A DNA stretch of 35,882 bases from Methanoregula sp. (lineage in GTDB: Archaea > Halobacteriota > Methanomicrobia > Methanomicrobiales > Methanospirillaceae). The stretch is from assembly GCA_022711635.1 (NCBI GenBank), contig JAKLEQ010000011.1, positions 1-35,882 of the forward strand, given 5' to 3'. The position numbers were made by a program, and so were the translations under genes. Of the stretch, positions 14,675-23,229 are shown in pieces. The notes beneath the pieces were generated by a model. It saw only the letters and a list, made by a program, of their open reading frames with translations, was not told the origin of the DNA and did no database searches. The stretch's first letter is position 1. The number at the start of each line of letters is the position of its first letter.

Positions 14675-15649
14675 ATGACATACTTATCCGGGAAAAAAGT
14701 CCTCGTGACCGGCGGAGCAGGTTTCTTCGGTTCGCAGGTCGTTACCGAACTTGTCCGGAGCGGGGTTGAGCGCCACGATATCAGGGTTCCCCGGAGCCGG
14801 GAGATCGACCTGCGGAAGCCGGAGAACTGCACCCGGGTCGTCAAAGACATGGATGTGGTCATCCACCTCGCCGCCCGGGTCGGGGGGATCGGGTACAACC
14901 AGGCCTGCCCCGCGCAGCTTTTCTTCGACAACGCGATCATGGGGATCCAGATGATCGAGGCGGCATACCGGGAGAACGTCGGGAAGTGCGTGGTTGTCGG
15001 AACGATCTGCGCCTACCCGAAGTTCACGCCCGTACCGTTCAGGGAGGAAGATCTCTGGAAGGGGTATCCCGAAGAGACCAATGCGCCGTACGGGCTTGCG
15101 AAGAAGATGCTCCTCGTCCAGGCGCAGGCGTACCGGCAGGAGTTCGGATTCAATGCAATCTACCTCCTGCCGGTCAACCTGTACGGGCCCGGCGATAACT
15201 TTGACCCGGCAAGCTCGCACGTGATCCCGGCACTCATCAAAAAATTTACCGATGCAAAACGGGCACATGCCCCGGTTGTCGACGTCTGGGGGACGGGGGC
15301 GGCTTCACGGGAATTCCTCTACGTCACCGATGCTGCCCGCGGCCTTGTCCTCGCCGCGGAACGGTACAACAAGCCTGACCCGGTAAATCTCGGGTCAGGA
15401 ATGGAGATCTCGATCCGCGACCTCGTTGCCCTCATCCGCGACCTGACCGGGTATACCGGGGAGGTGCACTGGGATACGACAAAACCGGACGGGCAGCCAC
15501 GCCGCTGTCTCGATATCACCCGGGCGAAGCACGAGTTCGGGTTTGTCGCTTCCATGCCGTTTAGCGAAGGCCTGCAGCGGACCATCGCGTGGTACGAGGA
15601 CAATTATCCCGCGGGAATCCCTCCCCGGGGAGAGCCGGACCACTGCTGA
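14675..15649 (+). CDS. fcl: GDP-L-fucose synthase (epimerase/reductase)
   Basis: A 324-residue short-chain dehydrogenase that epimerises and reduces GDP-4-keto-6-deoxymannose to GDP-L-fucose. It has GGAGFFG at residues 13-19, [12 protein letters not shown] (characteristic of the family), the Tyr139/Lys143 pair (YGLAK) and [20 protein letters not shown], also diagnostic. I chose ATG 14675 over an in-frame TTG at 14654, since the former gives the normal N-terminus. Being next to gmd makes GDP-fucose the likeliest product, though reductases giving other 6-deoxy sugars look alike. Confidence 0.88.
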   Translation: MTYLSGKKVLVTGGAGFFGSQVVTELVRSGVERHDIRVPRSREIDLRKPENCTRVVKDMDVVIHLAARVGGIGYNQACPAQLFFDNAIMGIQMIEAAYRENVGKCVVVGTICAYPKFTPVPFREEDLWKGYPEETNAPYGLAKKMLLVQAQAYRQEFGFNAIYLLPVNLYGPGDNFDPASSHVIPALIKKFTDAKRAHAPVVDVWGTGAASREFLYVTDAARGLVLAAERYNKPDPVNLGSGMEISIRDLVALIRDLTGYTGEVHWDTTKPDGQPRRCLDITRAKHEFGFVASMPFSEGLQRTIAWYEDNYPAGIPPRGEPDHC

Positions 15650-15718
15650 AGGTAAAACGGCCCGGACAAAGAACCGCACAAAAAGAAGAATGGTACCTGC
15701 CGACAAAGAAACGGAGAG

Positions 15719-16621
15719 ATGGATCAGATGAAAATCTCCCTTGTCATTCCCGCGTTCAACGAGGAGAAGGCGCTCAAGGCCGTCATCAGTGAATACGAAC
15801 CCTATGCCGACGAGATTATCATCGTCGACGATGGATCGTCCGATTCCACCTGCCGGATAGCGGAGAGCCTCACGGACGGGAAGGTCCGACTCTTCCGGCA
15901 CGAAAAAAACCAGGGGAAAGTTGCCGCCCTGCGAACCGGTGTCACCCATTCCTCCGGCGATATCGTGATCTTTACCGATGCTGATTGCACCTACCCCGCC
16001 CGGTATATTCCGGACTTCCTCGAAAAGATTGAAGCCGGATATGACCTTGTCCTTGGATCCCGGCAGATTCGCACGGAGAATATCCCGCTCTTCAACAGGC
16101 TGGGGAATTTCATCTTCTCGTCGCTTGCCGCCTATATCAGCGGGAAGACCATCGTGGACAGCCAGACCGGGTTCCGCGCATTCCGCAGGGAGATGTTTGC
16201 GAAATTCGATGTCGATGCAAAAAGCCTTGAATTCGAGACAAAAATGACGGTACGGGCAGCGAAATTGGGGTACAAGATCGCGGAGGTTCCCATAGAGTAC
16301 CGGGAACGTGTCGGCATCTCCAAGCTACGGCCGGTACGGGACGGGTTCAAGATGTTCTTCGGGCTTCTTACCGTCGCGTGGAACGAGACCTCTCCGCTGG
16401 GAAAGATGATCATGTTCCCGAGCGCCATCTTTATTCTCCTCGGCCTCGGGTTCGGCCTGGTCGCCCTGTATGAACGGTTCACCGTTTACTACCTGGTCAA
16501 CGAATACTACCCCCTCATCGCGGTATTTTCCATTCTTCTCGGCATCCAGCTGATATCCATCGGCCTCATTGTCGACTACCTCACGAAAAAACTGGACCGC
16601 CTTGAGGAAAAGTTATCGTAA
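15719..16621 (+). CDS. GT2 glycosyltransferase with two C-terminal membrane spans (polyprenyl-phosphate sugar synthase-like)
   Basis: A 300-residue protein: a GT-A catalytic domain (residues 1-220, with SLVIPAFNEEKALKAVI, VDDGSSDST and the metal-binding FTDADCTYP) and two membrane helices near 228-258 and 264-288. This layout is that of dolichyl- or undecaprenyl-phosphate hexose synthases (DPM1/GtrB type), which move a sugar from a nucleotide donor to a lipid phosphate at the inner face. An alternative start is ATG 15728. Its neighbours, a small flippase-like protein and a multi-span glycosyltransferase, fit such a lipid-linked sugar pathway. Confidence 0.85.
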   Translation: MDQMKISLVIPAFNEEKALKAVISEYEPYADEIIIVDDGSSDSTCRIAESLTDGKVRLFRHEKNQGKVAALRTGVTHSSGDIVIFTDADCTYPARYIPDFLEKIEAGYDLVLGSRQIRTENIPLFNRLGNFIFSSLAAYISGKTIVDSQTGFRAFRREMFAKFDVDAKSLEFETKMTVRAAKLGYKIAEVPIEYRERVGISKLRPVRDGFKMFFGLLTVAWNETSPLGKMIMFPSAIFILLGLGFGLVALYERFTVYYLVNEYYPLIAVFSILLGIQLISIGLIVDYLTKKLDRLEEKLS

Positions 16622-16669
16622 AACCGGTATCGTTGTTCTATGGAACAGGTGAACCACACGGAGGGAAAG

Positions 16670-17026
16670 ATGAACGTACTCGTCATTATCCTTGCAGGAA
16701 TCATCTGCGCATCGCTGGGACAGGTCTTCTGGAAGATGGGTATGAATGCGGTGGGCGCGATTGATTCAATCTCTTTGCCGACGATCCTGTCGATGTTTTC
16801 AGCCCCGCTTGTCATCCTGGGACTCTGCATGTACGGGCTTTCGACGGTTTTCTGGCTGATCGCCCTCTCCCGGAAAGACCTGAGTTACGTGTATCCGTTT
16901 ATCGCCCTGACCTTTATCATCGTGCTCCTGCTCTCGAAGTTCCTCCTCCACGAAACCGTCGGGATGGCCCGGATCATCGGTACCCTGATAATCATTGGCG
17001 GGCTCCTTCTTGTCGTATGGAGCTGA
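16670..17026 (+). CDS. Small four-helix EamA/SMR-type membrane protein (possible lipid-sugar flippase)
   Basis: A 118-residue protein with four hydrophobic segments: NVLVIILAGIICASLGQVF, LVILGLCMYGLSTVFWLIAL, YPFIALTFIIVLLLSKFLL and IIGTLIIIGGLLLVVWS. The size and pattern match EmrE/ArnE-like small transporters, some of which flip lipid-linked aminoarabinose or other polyprenyl-phosphate sugars. GGAGGG at 16660-16665 supports ATG 16670; an in-frame ATG at 16640 is the alternative. It lies between a polyprenyl-phosphate sugar synthase-like gene and a multi-span glycosyltransferase, so flipping the lipid-linked sugar is a sensible inference. Drug efflux is the less likely option. Confidence 0.75.
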   Translation: MNVLVIILAGIICASLGQVFWKMGMNAVGAIDSISLPTILSMFSAPLVILGLCMYGLSTVFWLIALSRKDLSYVYPFIALTFIIVLLLSKFLLHETVGMARIIGTLIIIGGLLLVVWS

Positions 17027-17039
17027 CCGGATCCATGCC

Positions 17040-18971
17040 ATGACCGCCCCCAGGACCCGGGAACCGGCAAAGACCGGGGGAAGGCCCCCTGACTCAGGCG
17101 CTGGCAGTTTCATAAGGAAGCCATCGGGACGGGGCAGTCTTGTGGAGAGAGTGCGCACCACAATCCTTGCCCACAGGTACCTCTTCCTCTTCTTTTTCGT
17201 GTTCGTCATGTACAACATAAACTTCCGAACCATCAACAGCGCGGACACGCTGGGGGCATCCCTGCTCCCGTTCGTGATCCTTGACTCCCATGTGCCGTGG
17301 GTGAACGCGGAATCCACCCTCATCCGGCCGGAAAATATCGTCTCATTCATGGCAAAAGGGGATGTCCTCTACCCGGCATATCCCATCGTGACCCCGGTCC
17401 TCGTCACGCCCCTGTACATCCTCCCGTACATCGCGATGAACCTTTTCCACATCCCGCTGGACATGACAGACGCGGCCTGTTTTCTCATTGTTTATGCCAT
17501 GGAGAAACTCGCAGCCTCCATCGTTACCGCAGCCGCCGTCGTCGTCTTCTATGCCGGGATGAGAAGAGTCGTCAGGAGCGACGTTGCGCTCGCAACCGCC
17601 CTTATTCTTGCGTTTGGCACGGGCATGTGGTCGATCAACAGCCAGGCTCTCTGGCAGCACGGGACGATCGCATTCCTCTTTGCGATCCTGTTCTTCTTCA
17701 TCGTCCGGAACGAAGAGAACGGGGATTGGAGAAACTTCGTTGCGTTGGGTATCTGCTCTTCACTCCTCGTATTCGCCCGGCCTGCCGATTTGTTCCTCGC
17801 ACTGCCGGCATTCGTATATGCAGCCCAAAACGGCAGAAAATACCTCGGATGGTACCTGGGTTCCGCGATCCCTGTGGCTCTCCCGTTCGTTGCATATAAC
17901 CTGATGGCAGCCGGGACTATCTTCGGCGGGTATGGCGGCCTGCTCACCGAATTCAGCTTCACGGTGCAGGCAGTCTCCGTGCACATGGCCGGCGTGCTCG
18001 TGAGCCCGAGCAGGGGGCTCCTCGTCTTCACCCCGCTCGTGCTTCTTGCCGTGCCGGGGGTCCTCATGGTGCGATCCCGGATCGCAAGCCCTGTATTGCA
18101 GCGGACATTCTGGTGTTTTTTCATTGCCCTCCTTCTCGAGATCTTCGTGTATTCCTCGTTCAACTGCTGGTGGGGCGGCACCACCTACGGGCCCCGGTTC
18201 TTCGCCGGCTCGCTCCCCCTGATCTTCGTCCTTTCCGGTATCGCACTTGACGGGATTGCCGAAAGCAGGGAAAGGAAGGGATCGGCACGTCCGCGGGCAG
18301 ACGCAGTACTCCTGCTCCTCATCTTCCTTGTCGCATGGTCGGTCTTTGTCCAGATCGTCGGCGCATTCTATTACCCGAACGGTAACTGGAACGATTCTCC
18401 TCCGACATTTACCGCAGGGACGCCGTTTGCACAGGCTGACACGGCACGGCTCTGGGATGTCCGGGACAACCAGATCGCCCGGACGTTCCTTGCCGGCCCC
18501 ATTGTCGTCAACCCGGTCATGCTCCTTTCGAACCTGGGGAGATCGGGGGACATCGTGGACCCTGCAACCGATTTTGCCATACGGTTGGGAATTGCATTCG
18601 GTGACGGGTGGAGTGAACCGGGGTATTCCAATGGCACGCCATTCCGGTTGATTGGGGATCATGCGACCCTCTCGGTCCAGTACCTGCGGTACTCTATCGG
18701 GGAGAATGCCTGTACGCTGACCCTGGTTGCATCAGCGGTGGACACGCCAAAGACCCTTGATGTCGCCGTCAATGGCGAACCGGCGGGAACGGTACGCCTG
18801 CCCGCGGAATCCACGGAGGTGACGATCCCCATCAGGCTGAACCCCTCCCTGCGCCTCGGGAACAACGTGATACAGTTCCATGTGCAGGACTGCCCGCAAT
18901 CCGACAGCGGAATCTCAACGGCCCGCGGGTGTATTGCTGTCCGGAACCTGCGGATAACCCGGAACGCCTGA
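17040..18971 (+). CDS. Multi-span membrane glycosyltransferase-like protein with C-terminal beta domain
   Basis: A 643-residue protein. A basic N-terminal tail of about 45 residues precedes roughly ten or more membrane segments (first YLFLFFFVFVMYNIN, last near VLLLLIFLVAWSVFVQIVG). An outward loop after the first span holds acidic residues (SADTLGASLLPF, then ILDSHVPWVNAE), as in GT-C enzymes that use lipid-linked sugars. The last 180 residues are hydrophilic and beta-rich, resembling a carbohydrate-binding domain. ATG 17040 starts 13 bases after the flippase-like gene; an in-frame start at 16995 would overlap it. The GT-C call is by architecture, not by a clear family match. Confidence 0.65.
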   Translation: MTAPRTREPAKTGGRPPDSGAGSFIRKPSGRGSLVERVRTTILAHRYLFLFFFVFVMYNINFRTINSADTLGASLLPFVILDSHVPWVNAESTLIRPENIVSFMAKGDVLYPAYPIVTPVLVTPLYILPYIAMNLFHIPLDMTDAACFLIVYAMEKLAASIVTAAAVVVFYAGMRRVVRSDVALATALILAFGTGMWSINSQALWQHGTIAFLFAILFFFIVRNEENGDWRNFVALGICSSLLVFARPADLFLALPAFVYAAQNGRKYLGWYLGSAIPVALPFVAYNLMAAGTIFGGYGGLLTEFSFTVQAVSVHMAGVLVSPSRGLLVFTPLVLLAVPGVLMVRSRIASPVLQRTFWCFFIALLLEIFVYSSFNCWWGGTTYGPRFFAGSLPLIFVLSGIALDGIAESRERKGSARPRADAVLLLLIFLVAWSVFVQIVGAFYYPNGNWNDSPPTFTAGTPFAQADTARLWDVRDNQIARTFLAGPIVVNPVMLLSNLGRSGDIVDPATDFAIRLGIAFGDGWSEPGYSNGTPFRLIGDHATLSVQYLRYSIGENACTLTLVASAVDTPKTLDVAVNGEPAGTVRLPAESTEVTIPIRLNPSLRLGNNVIQFHVQDCPQSDSGISTARGCIAVRNLRITRNA

Positions 18972-18990
18972 CACGAACGGGCTGATCCTG

Positions 18991-19043
18991 CCCGATCCCT
19001 TGTGGCAGGGGAGGGGATCGGGAGCGGGTTGTAACCTTTTTTT
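18991..19043 (+). terminator. Terminator after the lipid-linked sugar module
   Basis: CCCGATCCC (18991-18999) and GGGATCGGG (19014-19022) form a perfect 9-base stem with a 14-base loop, followed about 14 bases later by a run of eight T from 19036 to 19043. It sits 19 bases after the stop of the membrane glycosyltransferase and would divide the locus into two transcripts. Confidence 0.55.
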
Positions 19044-19187
19044 ATGGACAAGGTGCAATAGTGTGTAATCGTACCGGGCCGGGACGATTCGCGGTAGCAA
19101 AATTGAGGCGGCGCTGCCCGGTGTGCCGGCCCTTACAGGACTACCCGGAACAATGATCCATACCCGCGAGGACTAAACCGATCGACC

Positions 19188-20066
19188 ATGTCCGATTCTT
19201 CTGAACTGAACAGGCAGATCCCAACGGTTCCGGGCGCAGACATCTCCCGGGTCCCCACCCTTGTCATCCGGCCGCCCCGGAAATGGGTGCCGGTCGACCT
19301 GAAAGAACTCTGGGCGTACCGGGAACTGGTAACGGCATTTACGTTACGGGATATCAAACTCCGGTATAAACAGACGGGCCTCGGTATCGCATGGGCGGTA
19401 CTCCAGCCACTCCTCACCATGGTCATCTTTACGGTCATTTTCGGGGGGCTTGCGAAGATCCCTTCCGAGGGTGTACCGTACCCGCTCTTCGTTCTCGCAG
19501 CACTCCTCCCCTGGATGCTCTTTGCCGAGGGCCTGACCCGGTCCACGACGAGCATGATCACGAACGCCAACATCATGACCAAGGTCTATTTCCCGCGCCT
19601 CATCATGCCCCTCTCCAGTATCATATCCCCGCTCGTGGACTTCGGTGTCTCCTTTGTCATCCTCCTTGCCATGATGGTGTATTTCGGGTTCATGCCCTCG
19701 ATCACCATCGTCTTCTTACCGCTCTTCCTTCTCCTCGCCCTTGCGACATCGCTCGGGGTCGGGCTCTGGCTCTCCGCACTCAATGTCAGGTACCGGGACT
19801 TCCAGTATACGATCCCCTTCCTCATCCAGATCTGGATGTTTGCTTCCCCGGTCGTTTACGCCTCGAGCCTTGTCCCGGAACAGCTGCGGGTATACTACGG
19901 CCTCAACCCGATGGCAGGGGTAATCGAAGGGTTCCGCTGGACGCTGCTCGGCACCGGTGCACCAGGCCCGATGGTCCTTGTCTCGGCAGGTATGGTCGCC
20001 CTGCTCCTCATCTCCGGCATGTTCTATTTCCGGAGGATGGAACAATACTATGCCGACATCGTATAG
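19188..20066 (+). CDS. ABC-2 type polysaccharide export permease (Wzm-like)
   Basis: A 292-residue membrane protein with six hydrophobic segments and the Wzm/TagG hallmarks: LKELWAYRELVTAFTLRDIK before the first span, LRYKQTGLGIAWAVLQPLLT, FPRLIMPLSSIISPLVDFGV and the ALNVRYRDFQYTIPFLIQIW region. It forms the channel for export of a completed lipid-linked glycan and works with a Wzt-type ATPase. That ATPase is encoded at 24291, after four sugar-nucleotide genes, not next to it as is usual. The gap before it holds the terminator above, so a new transcript probably begins here; I see no clear TATA box. Confidence 0.9.
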   Translation: MSDSSELNRQIPTVPGADISRVPTLVIRPPRKWVPVDLKELWAYRELVTAFTLRDIKLRYKQTGLGIAWAVLQPLLTMVIFTVIFGGLAKIPSEGVPYPLFVLAALLPWMLFAEGLTRSTTSMITNANIMTKVYFPRLIMPLSSIISPLVDFGVSFVILLAMMVYFGFMPSITIVFLPLFLLLALATSLGVGLWLSALNVRYRDFQYTIPFLIQIWMFASPVVYASSLVPEQLRVYYGLNPMAGVIEGFRWTLLGTGAPGPMVLVSAGMVALLLISGMFYFRRMEQYYADIV

Positions 20067-20090
20067 ATCGACAATAAACCAGGTGGAGAG

Positions 20091-21038
20091 ATGCTGTATC
20101 TTGTGACGGGAGGGGCAGGATTCATCGGCTCGCATATCGTGGACTGCCTTACCCGGAGGGGCCATGAGGTCAGGATCCTCGACGATCTCTCATCCGGCAG
20201 GTTCGAAAATATCGCACCCGGAAAAGAGACCGTGCATTTCATCCGTGGATCCGTGACGGATTCTGGGGCCGTTGCTGCTGCCTGCGAGGGTGTCGACGGG
20301 ATCTTCCATGAGGCCGCCATCGCATCGGTCGCGCGTTCGGTCGCTAATCCCGGCGCCACGCACGAGGTAAATGGCACCGGCACGCTCAGCCTGCTGATCG
20401 CGGCACGCGATGCCGGTGTGAAGAGGATTGTCTTCGCATCCTCGTCCGCGGTGTATGGCGACTCCCCCCAGCTCCCCAAACAGGAGAGCATGGCACCGCT
20501 CCCGCAGTCGCCGTATGCGGTCTCGAAACTTGCCGGGGAAGGATACATGCGGGTATTCTCGGAGCTCTACGGGATCTCGACCGTCTCTCTCCGGTACTTC
20601 AATGTCTTCGGACCCCGGCAGGACCCTGCATCCGAATACGCTGCGGTTATCCCGAAGTTCATTACCCGCATCCTCGCAGGCGCACCCCCCGTCATCTTCG
20701 GCGACGGCACCCAGACCCGGGATTTTATCTTCGTGGAAGACGTCGCGGAAGCGAACCTTGCCGCCATGGAACACACGCCGCAGGGGGTTTACAATATTGC
20801 GTGCGGAGAACGGATCGACCTCAACACGCTCGCGGAACGGATTATGACGTGCACCGGGATACGGGTTACGCCCCACCACGAACCTGCCCGGCCCGGCGAC
20901 ATTCACGACTCTGTTGCCGATGTCGCTCAGGCATATCGGGCATTCGGGTTCCGGCCGCGCCACTCGCTGGAAGCAGGGCTGGATGAGACGATCCGGTATT
21001 TCCGTACGAACCAGGACGGAGGAAGGAGGCTACCATGA
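20091..21038 (+). CDS. NAD-dependent nucleotide-sugar 4-epimerase (GalE/WbpP-like)
   Basis: A 315-residue extended short-chain dehydrogenase with GGAGFIG near residue 7, DDLSSG, ASSSAVYG, the catalytic Tyr142/Lys146 (YAVSK) and RYFNVFGPRQDP. It most resembles archaeal UDP-glucose or UDP-GlcNAc 4-epimerases, which interconvert gluco and galacto forms. The sequence alone does not settle whether the sugar is acetylated. Its stop overlaps the next start by four bases (ATGA at 21035-21038), and it lies 24 bases after the permease gene, so it is part of the same operon. Confidence 0.85.
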   Translation: MLYLVTGGAGFIGSHIVDCLTRRGHEVRILDDLSSGRFENIAPGKETVHFIRGSVTDSGAVAAACEGVDGIFHEAAIASVARSVANPGATHEVNGTGTLSLLIAARDAGVKRIVFASSSAVYGDSPQLPKQESMAPLPQSPYAVSKLAGEGYMRVFSELYGISTVSLRYFNVFGPRQDPASEYAAVIPKFITRILAGAPPVIFGDGTQTRDFIFVEDVAEANLAAMEHTPQGVYNIACGERIDLNTLAERIMTCTGIRVTPHHEPARPGDIHDSVADVAQAYRAFGFRPRHSLEAGLDETIRYFRTNQDGGRRLP

Positions 21039-22306
21039 AAATTGCAGTAGTTGGAGGGGGATATGTCGGCCTTGTCACGGGAACATGTCTTGCCGGGATA
21101 GGGCATACGGTTACGATCATCGAGATCGACCCGGAGAAGGTGCGGGCGATCAATACCGGAAAAACGCCGATCTTCGAGCCCGGTCTTGAAGACCTCCTGA
21201 AAAAGAACGCCAGCGTCCGGCTGCATGCGGAACCGGGATATGGCGCTGTCGCCGGGGCAGACATCGTCTTCATCTGCGTCGGCACCCCTCCTGCGGCGGA
21301 CGGGAGCGCCGACCTCTCCTTCATCCGGTCTGCAGGTATGTCGATCGGGAATGCATTGAAGGGCACGGAACCGTACTGTGCCGTGGTTACAAAGAGCACC
21401 GTCCCACCGGGGACGACCGAGAATGTCGTACAACCCCTCGTCCTGAAGGCTTCCGGAAAAACCCTGCAGTCGATCGGTTTTGTCATGAACCCCGAGTTTC
21501 TCCGCGAGGGCAGGGCTGTTGAGGATTTCATGCACCCGGACCGCATCGTTATCGGGAGCAGCGACCGGAAGGCCGGCGACATCGTTGCCGCGGCATACCA
21601 GCCCCTTGCGGCCCCGGTGATCCGTACCGGTATCGCTGCGGCAGAGATGATCAAATACACCTCGAACGCTTTCCTTGCAACCAAGATATCGTTCTCCAAC
21701 GAGATCGGGAACATCTGCAAGAGGCTGGGCATCGATGTGTACGAGGTGATGAAAGGTGTCGGCCTGGACCCCCGCATCGGCCCGCTCTTCCTCAATGCAG
21801 GGGCAGGCTTCGGGGGGAGCTGTTTTCCCAAGGATGTTGCGGCACTTACGGCACTTGCAAAGGAGCGGGGGGAGGAGCCCCTCCTCCTTGCTGCCGCCCT
21901 TGCGATCAATGAGCGGCAACCGCACCGGATGGTCGCTCTCCTCGAAGAGAAGATCGGCCCGGTCTCCGGGAAGCGGATTGCCGTTCTTGGCCTTGCGTTC
22001 AAGGACAACACCGATGACATCCGCGACTCGCGGGCGATCCCGGTAATCCGGGAACTCCTTGAAAAGGGCGCCGGAATCGTCGCGTTCGACCCCATGGCGT
22101 CGGAGAACATGCGGCGCATCTTCCCCGAAATTGAATACTTCCCTTCGGCTGCAGGGGCACTCACCGGTGCTGACGGCTGCCTTGTCATGACCGAGTGGCC
22201 GGAGTTCTCGTCACTTGACAGGGAATTCGATCTGATGGCGCACAAGGTCATTATAGAAGGACGCCGGATTTTATCCTGCAAAGAGAAGGAGGGGATCTGC
22301 TGGTGA
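21035..22306 (+). CDS. UDP-glucose 6-dehydrogenase
   Basis: A 423-residue enzyme that oxidises UDP-glucose twice, with NAD, to UDP-glucuronate. The N-terminal dinucleotide motif is VVGGGYVGLVTG. The catalytic nucleophile is Cys263 in GFGGSCFPKDV, with Lys266 beside it, and TKSTVPPGTTENV and FLREGRAVEDFMHPDRIVIG are family blocks. The C-terminal domain (LGLAFKDNTDDIRDSRAIP) binds the nucleotide sugar. The family includes UDP-ManNAc and GDP-mannose dehydrogenases, but a UTP-glucose uridylyltransferase and a UDP-glucuronate decarboxylase follow directly, so UDP-glucose is the best substrate. Its stop overlaps the next start (GTGA). Confidence 0.9.
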   Translation: MKIAVVGGGYVGLVTGTCLAGIGHTVTIIEIDPEKVRAINTGKTPIFEPGLEDLLKKNASVRLHAEPGYGAVAGADIVFICVGTPPAADGSADLSFIRSAGMSIGNALKGTEPYCAVVTKSTVPPGTTENVVQPLVLKASGKTLQSIGFVMNPEFLREGRAVEDFMHPDRIVIGSSDRKAGDIVAAAYQPLAAPVIRTGIAAAEMIKYTSNAFLATKISFSNEIGNICKRLGIDVYEVMKGVGLDPRIGPLFLNAGAGFGGSCFPKDVAALTALAKERGEEPLLLAAALAINERQPHRMVALLEEKIGPVSGKRIAVLGLAFKDNTDDIRDSRAIPVIRELLEKGAGIVAFDPMASENMRRIFPEIEYFPSAAGALTGADGCLVMTEWPEFSSLDREFDLMAHKVIIEGRRILSCKEKEGICW

Positions 22307-23229
22307 AGGGTAAAAAACCGGGAGCCGGGAAACGCGATCGCATGAACGGGGAAAATGTCGTGAGGAAAGCAGTCATCCCTGCCGCAGGGCTCGGCACCCG
22401 GTTTCTCCCGATTACGAAAGCACAGCCGAAGGAGATGCTCCCGGTTGTCGATAAACCGGTCATCCAGTACGTCGTGGAGGAGGCAATCGGGTCCGGCATC
22501 GATGATATCCTGATCATCACCGGGCGCAACAAACGTGCCATCGAGGATCATTTCGACCGGAGTTTCGAGCTCGAAGCGAAGATCGGCAGCCAGAAAAAAT
22601 CTCCGTTCTCGGATTCCCTGAAATCTCTCGCCGACTTCCCCGACATCCATTTCATCCGCCAGCGGGAACAAAAGGGGCTTGGCGACGCAGTCCTCCTTGC
22701 CGAACGCCACTGCGGTACCGAGCCATTCGCTGTCCTGCTGGGAGATACCATCTGCATATCCCCGGAAGGATCGCCCCCATGCACAGGGCAGATGCTGGAC
22801 GTCTATACCCGCTGCAGGCGTTCCGTGATCGCGGTCGAACCGGTGCCGGAGGACAAGATCCGCGACTACGGTATCATCAACGGCCGCAGGATCGATGAAG
22901 ACCTCTACGAGATCGACGACATCGTCGAGAAGCCCGACCCTGCCGATGCCCCGTCAGACCTCGGCGCGATCGGCCGGTATGTCCTGACACCGGAGATCTT
23001 CCCCCTCCTGCGCGCCATCCCCCCGGGACATGGCGGCGAGATCCAGCTGACGGACGCCCTCCGCCGGCTGGAGAAGCCACTCGGGCTTGTCACGAACTGC
23101 CGGCGGTACGATATCGGCGATAAGCTCGGGTGGATGAAATCCTCCATCGAGCTGACGCTCGGCCGGGAGGAGTTTGCCCGCGAACTCCGCCCGTTCATGA
23201 CAAGGCTTCTTAGGAGGGACCGGCAGTGA
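22303..23229 (+). CDS. galU: UTP-glucose-1-phosphate uridylyltransferase
   Basis: A 308-residue nucleotidyltransferase that makes UDP-glucose from UTP and glucose-1-phosphate. It has IPAAGLGTRFLPITKAQPKE, the signature loop of bacterial- and archaeal-type GalU. Other family blocks are MLPVVDKPVIQYVVEEAI, FIRQREQKGLGDAVL and GEIQLTDALRRL. I list the GTG at 22303, whose GTGA overlaps the stop of the dehydrogenase gene; an ATG at 22342 is a fair alternative giving the usual N-terminus. It supplies UDP-glucose to the dehydrogenase upstream and is overlapped by the decarboxylase downstream. Confidence 0.93.
   Translation: MKGKKPGAGKRDRMNGENVVRKAVIPAAGLGTRFLPITKAQPKEMLPVVDKPVIQYVVEEAIGSGIDDILIITGRNKRAIEDHFDRSFELEAKIGSQKKSPFSDSLKSLADFPDIHFIRQREQKGLGDAVLLAERHCGTEPFAVLLGDTICISPEGSPPCTGQMLDVYTRCRRSVIAVEPVPEDKIRDYGIINGRRIDEDLYEIDDIVEKPDPADAPSDLGAIGRYVLTPEIFPLLRAIPPGHGGEIQLTDALRRLEKPLGLVTNCRRYDIGDKLGWMKSSIELTLGREEFARELRPFMTRLLRRDRQ

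Noticed and set aside
17760..18662. Minus-strand ORF of 300 residues
   Set aside because: It is antisense to the membrane glycosyltransferase, with a highly charged composition and no motif.
20866..22710. Long minus-strand ORF of 614 residues
   Set aside because: It lies opposite the epimerase, dehydrogenase and galU genes, is Arg/Ser/Pro-rich and shows no family motif; it arises from the GC-rich codons of the real genes.
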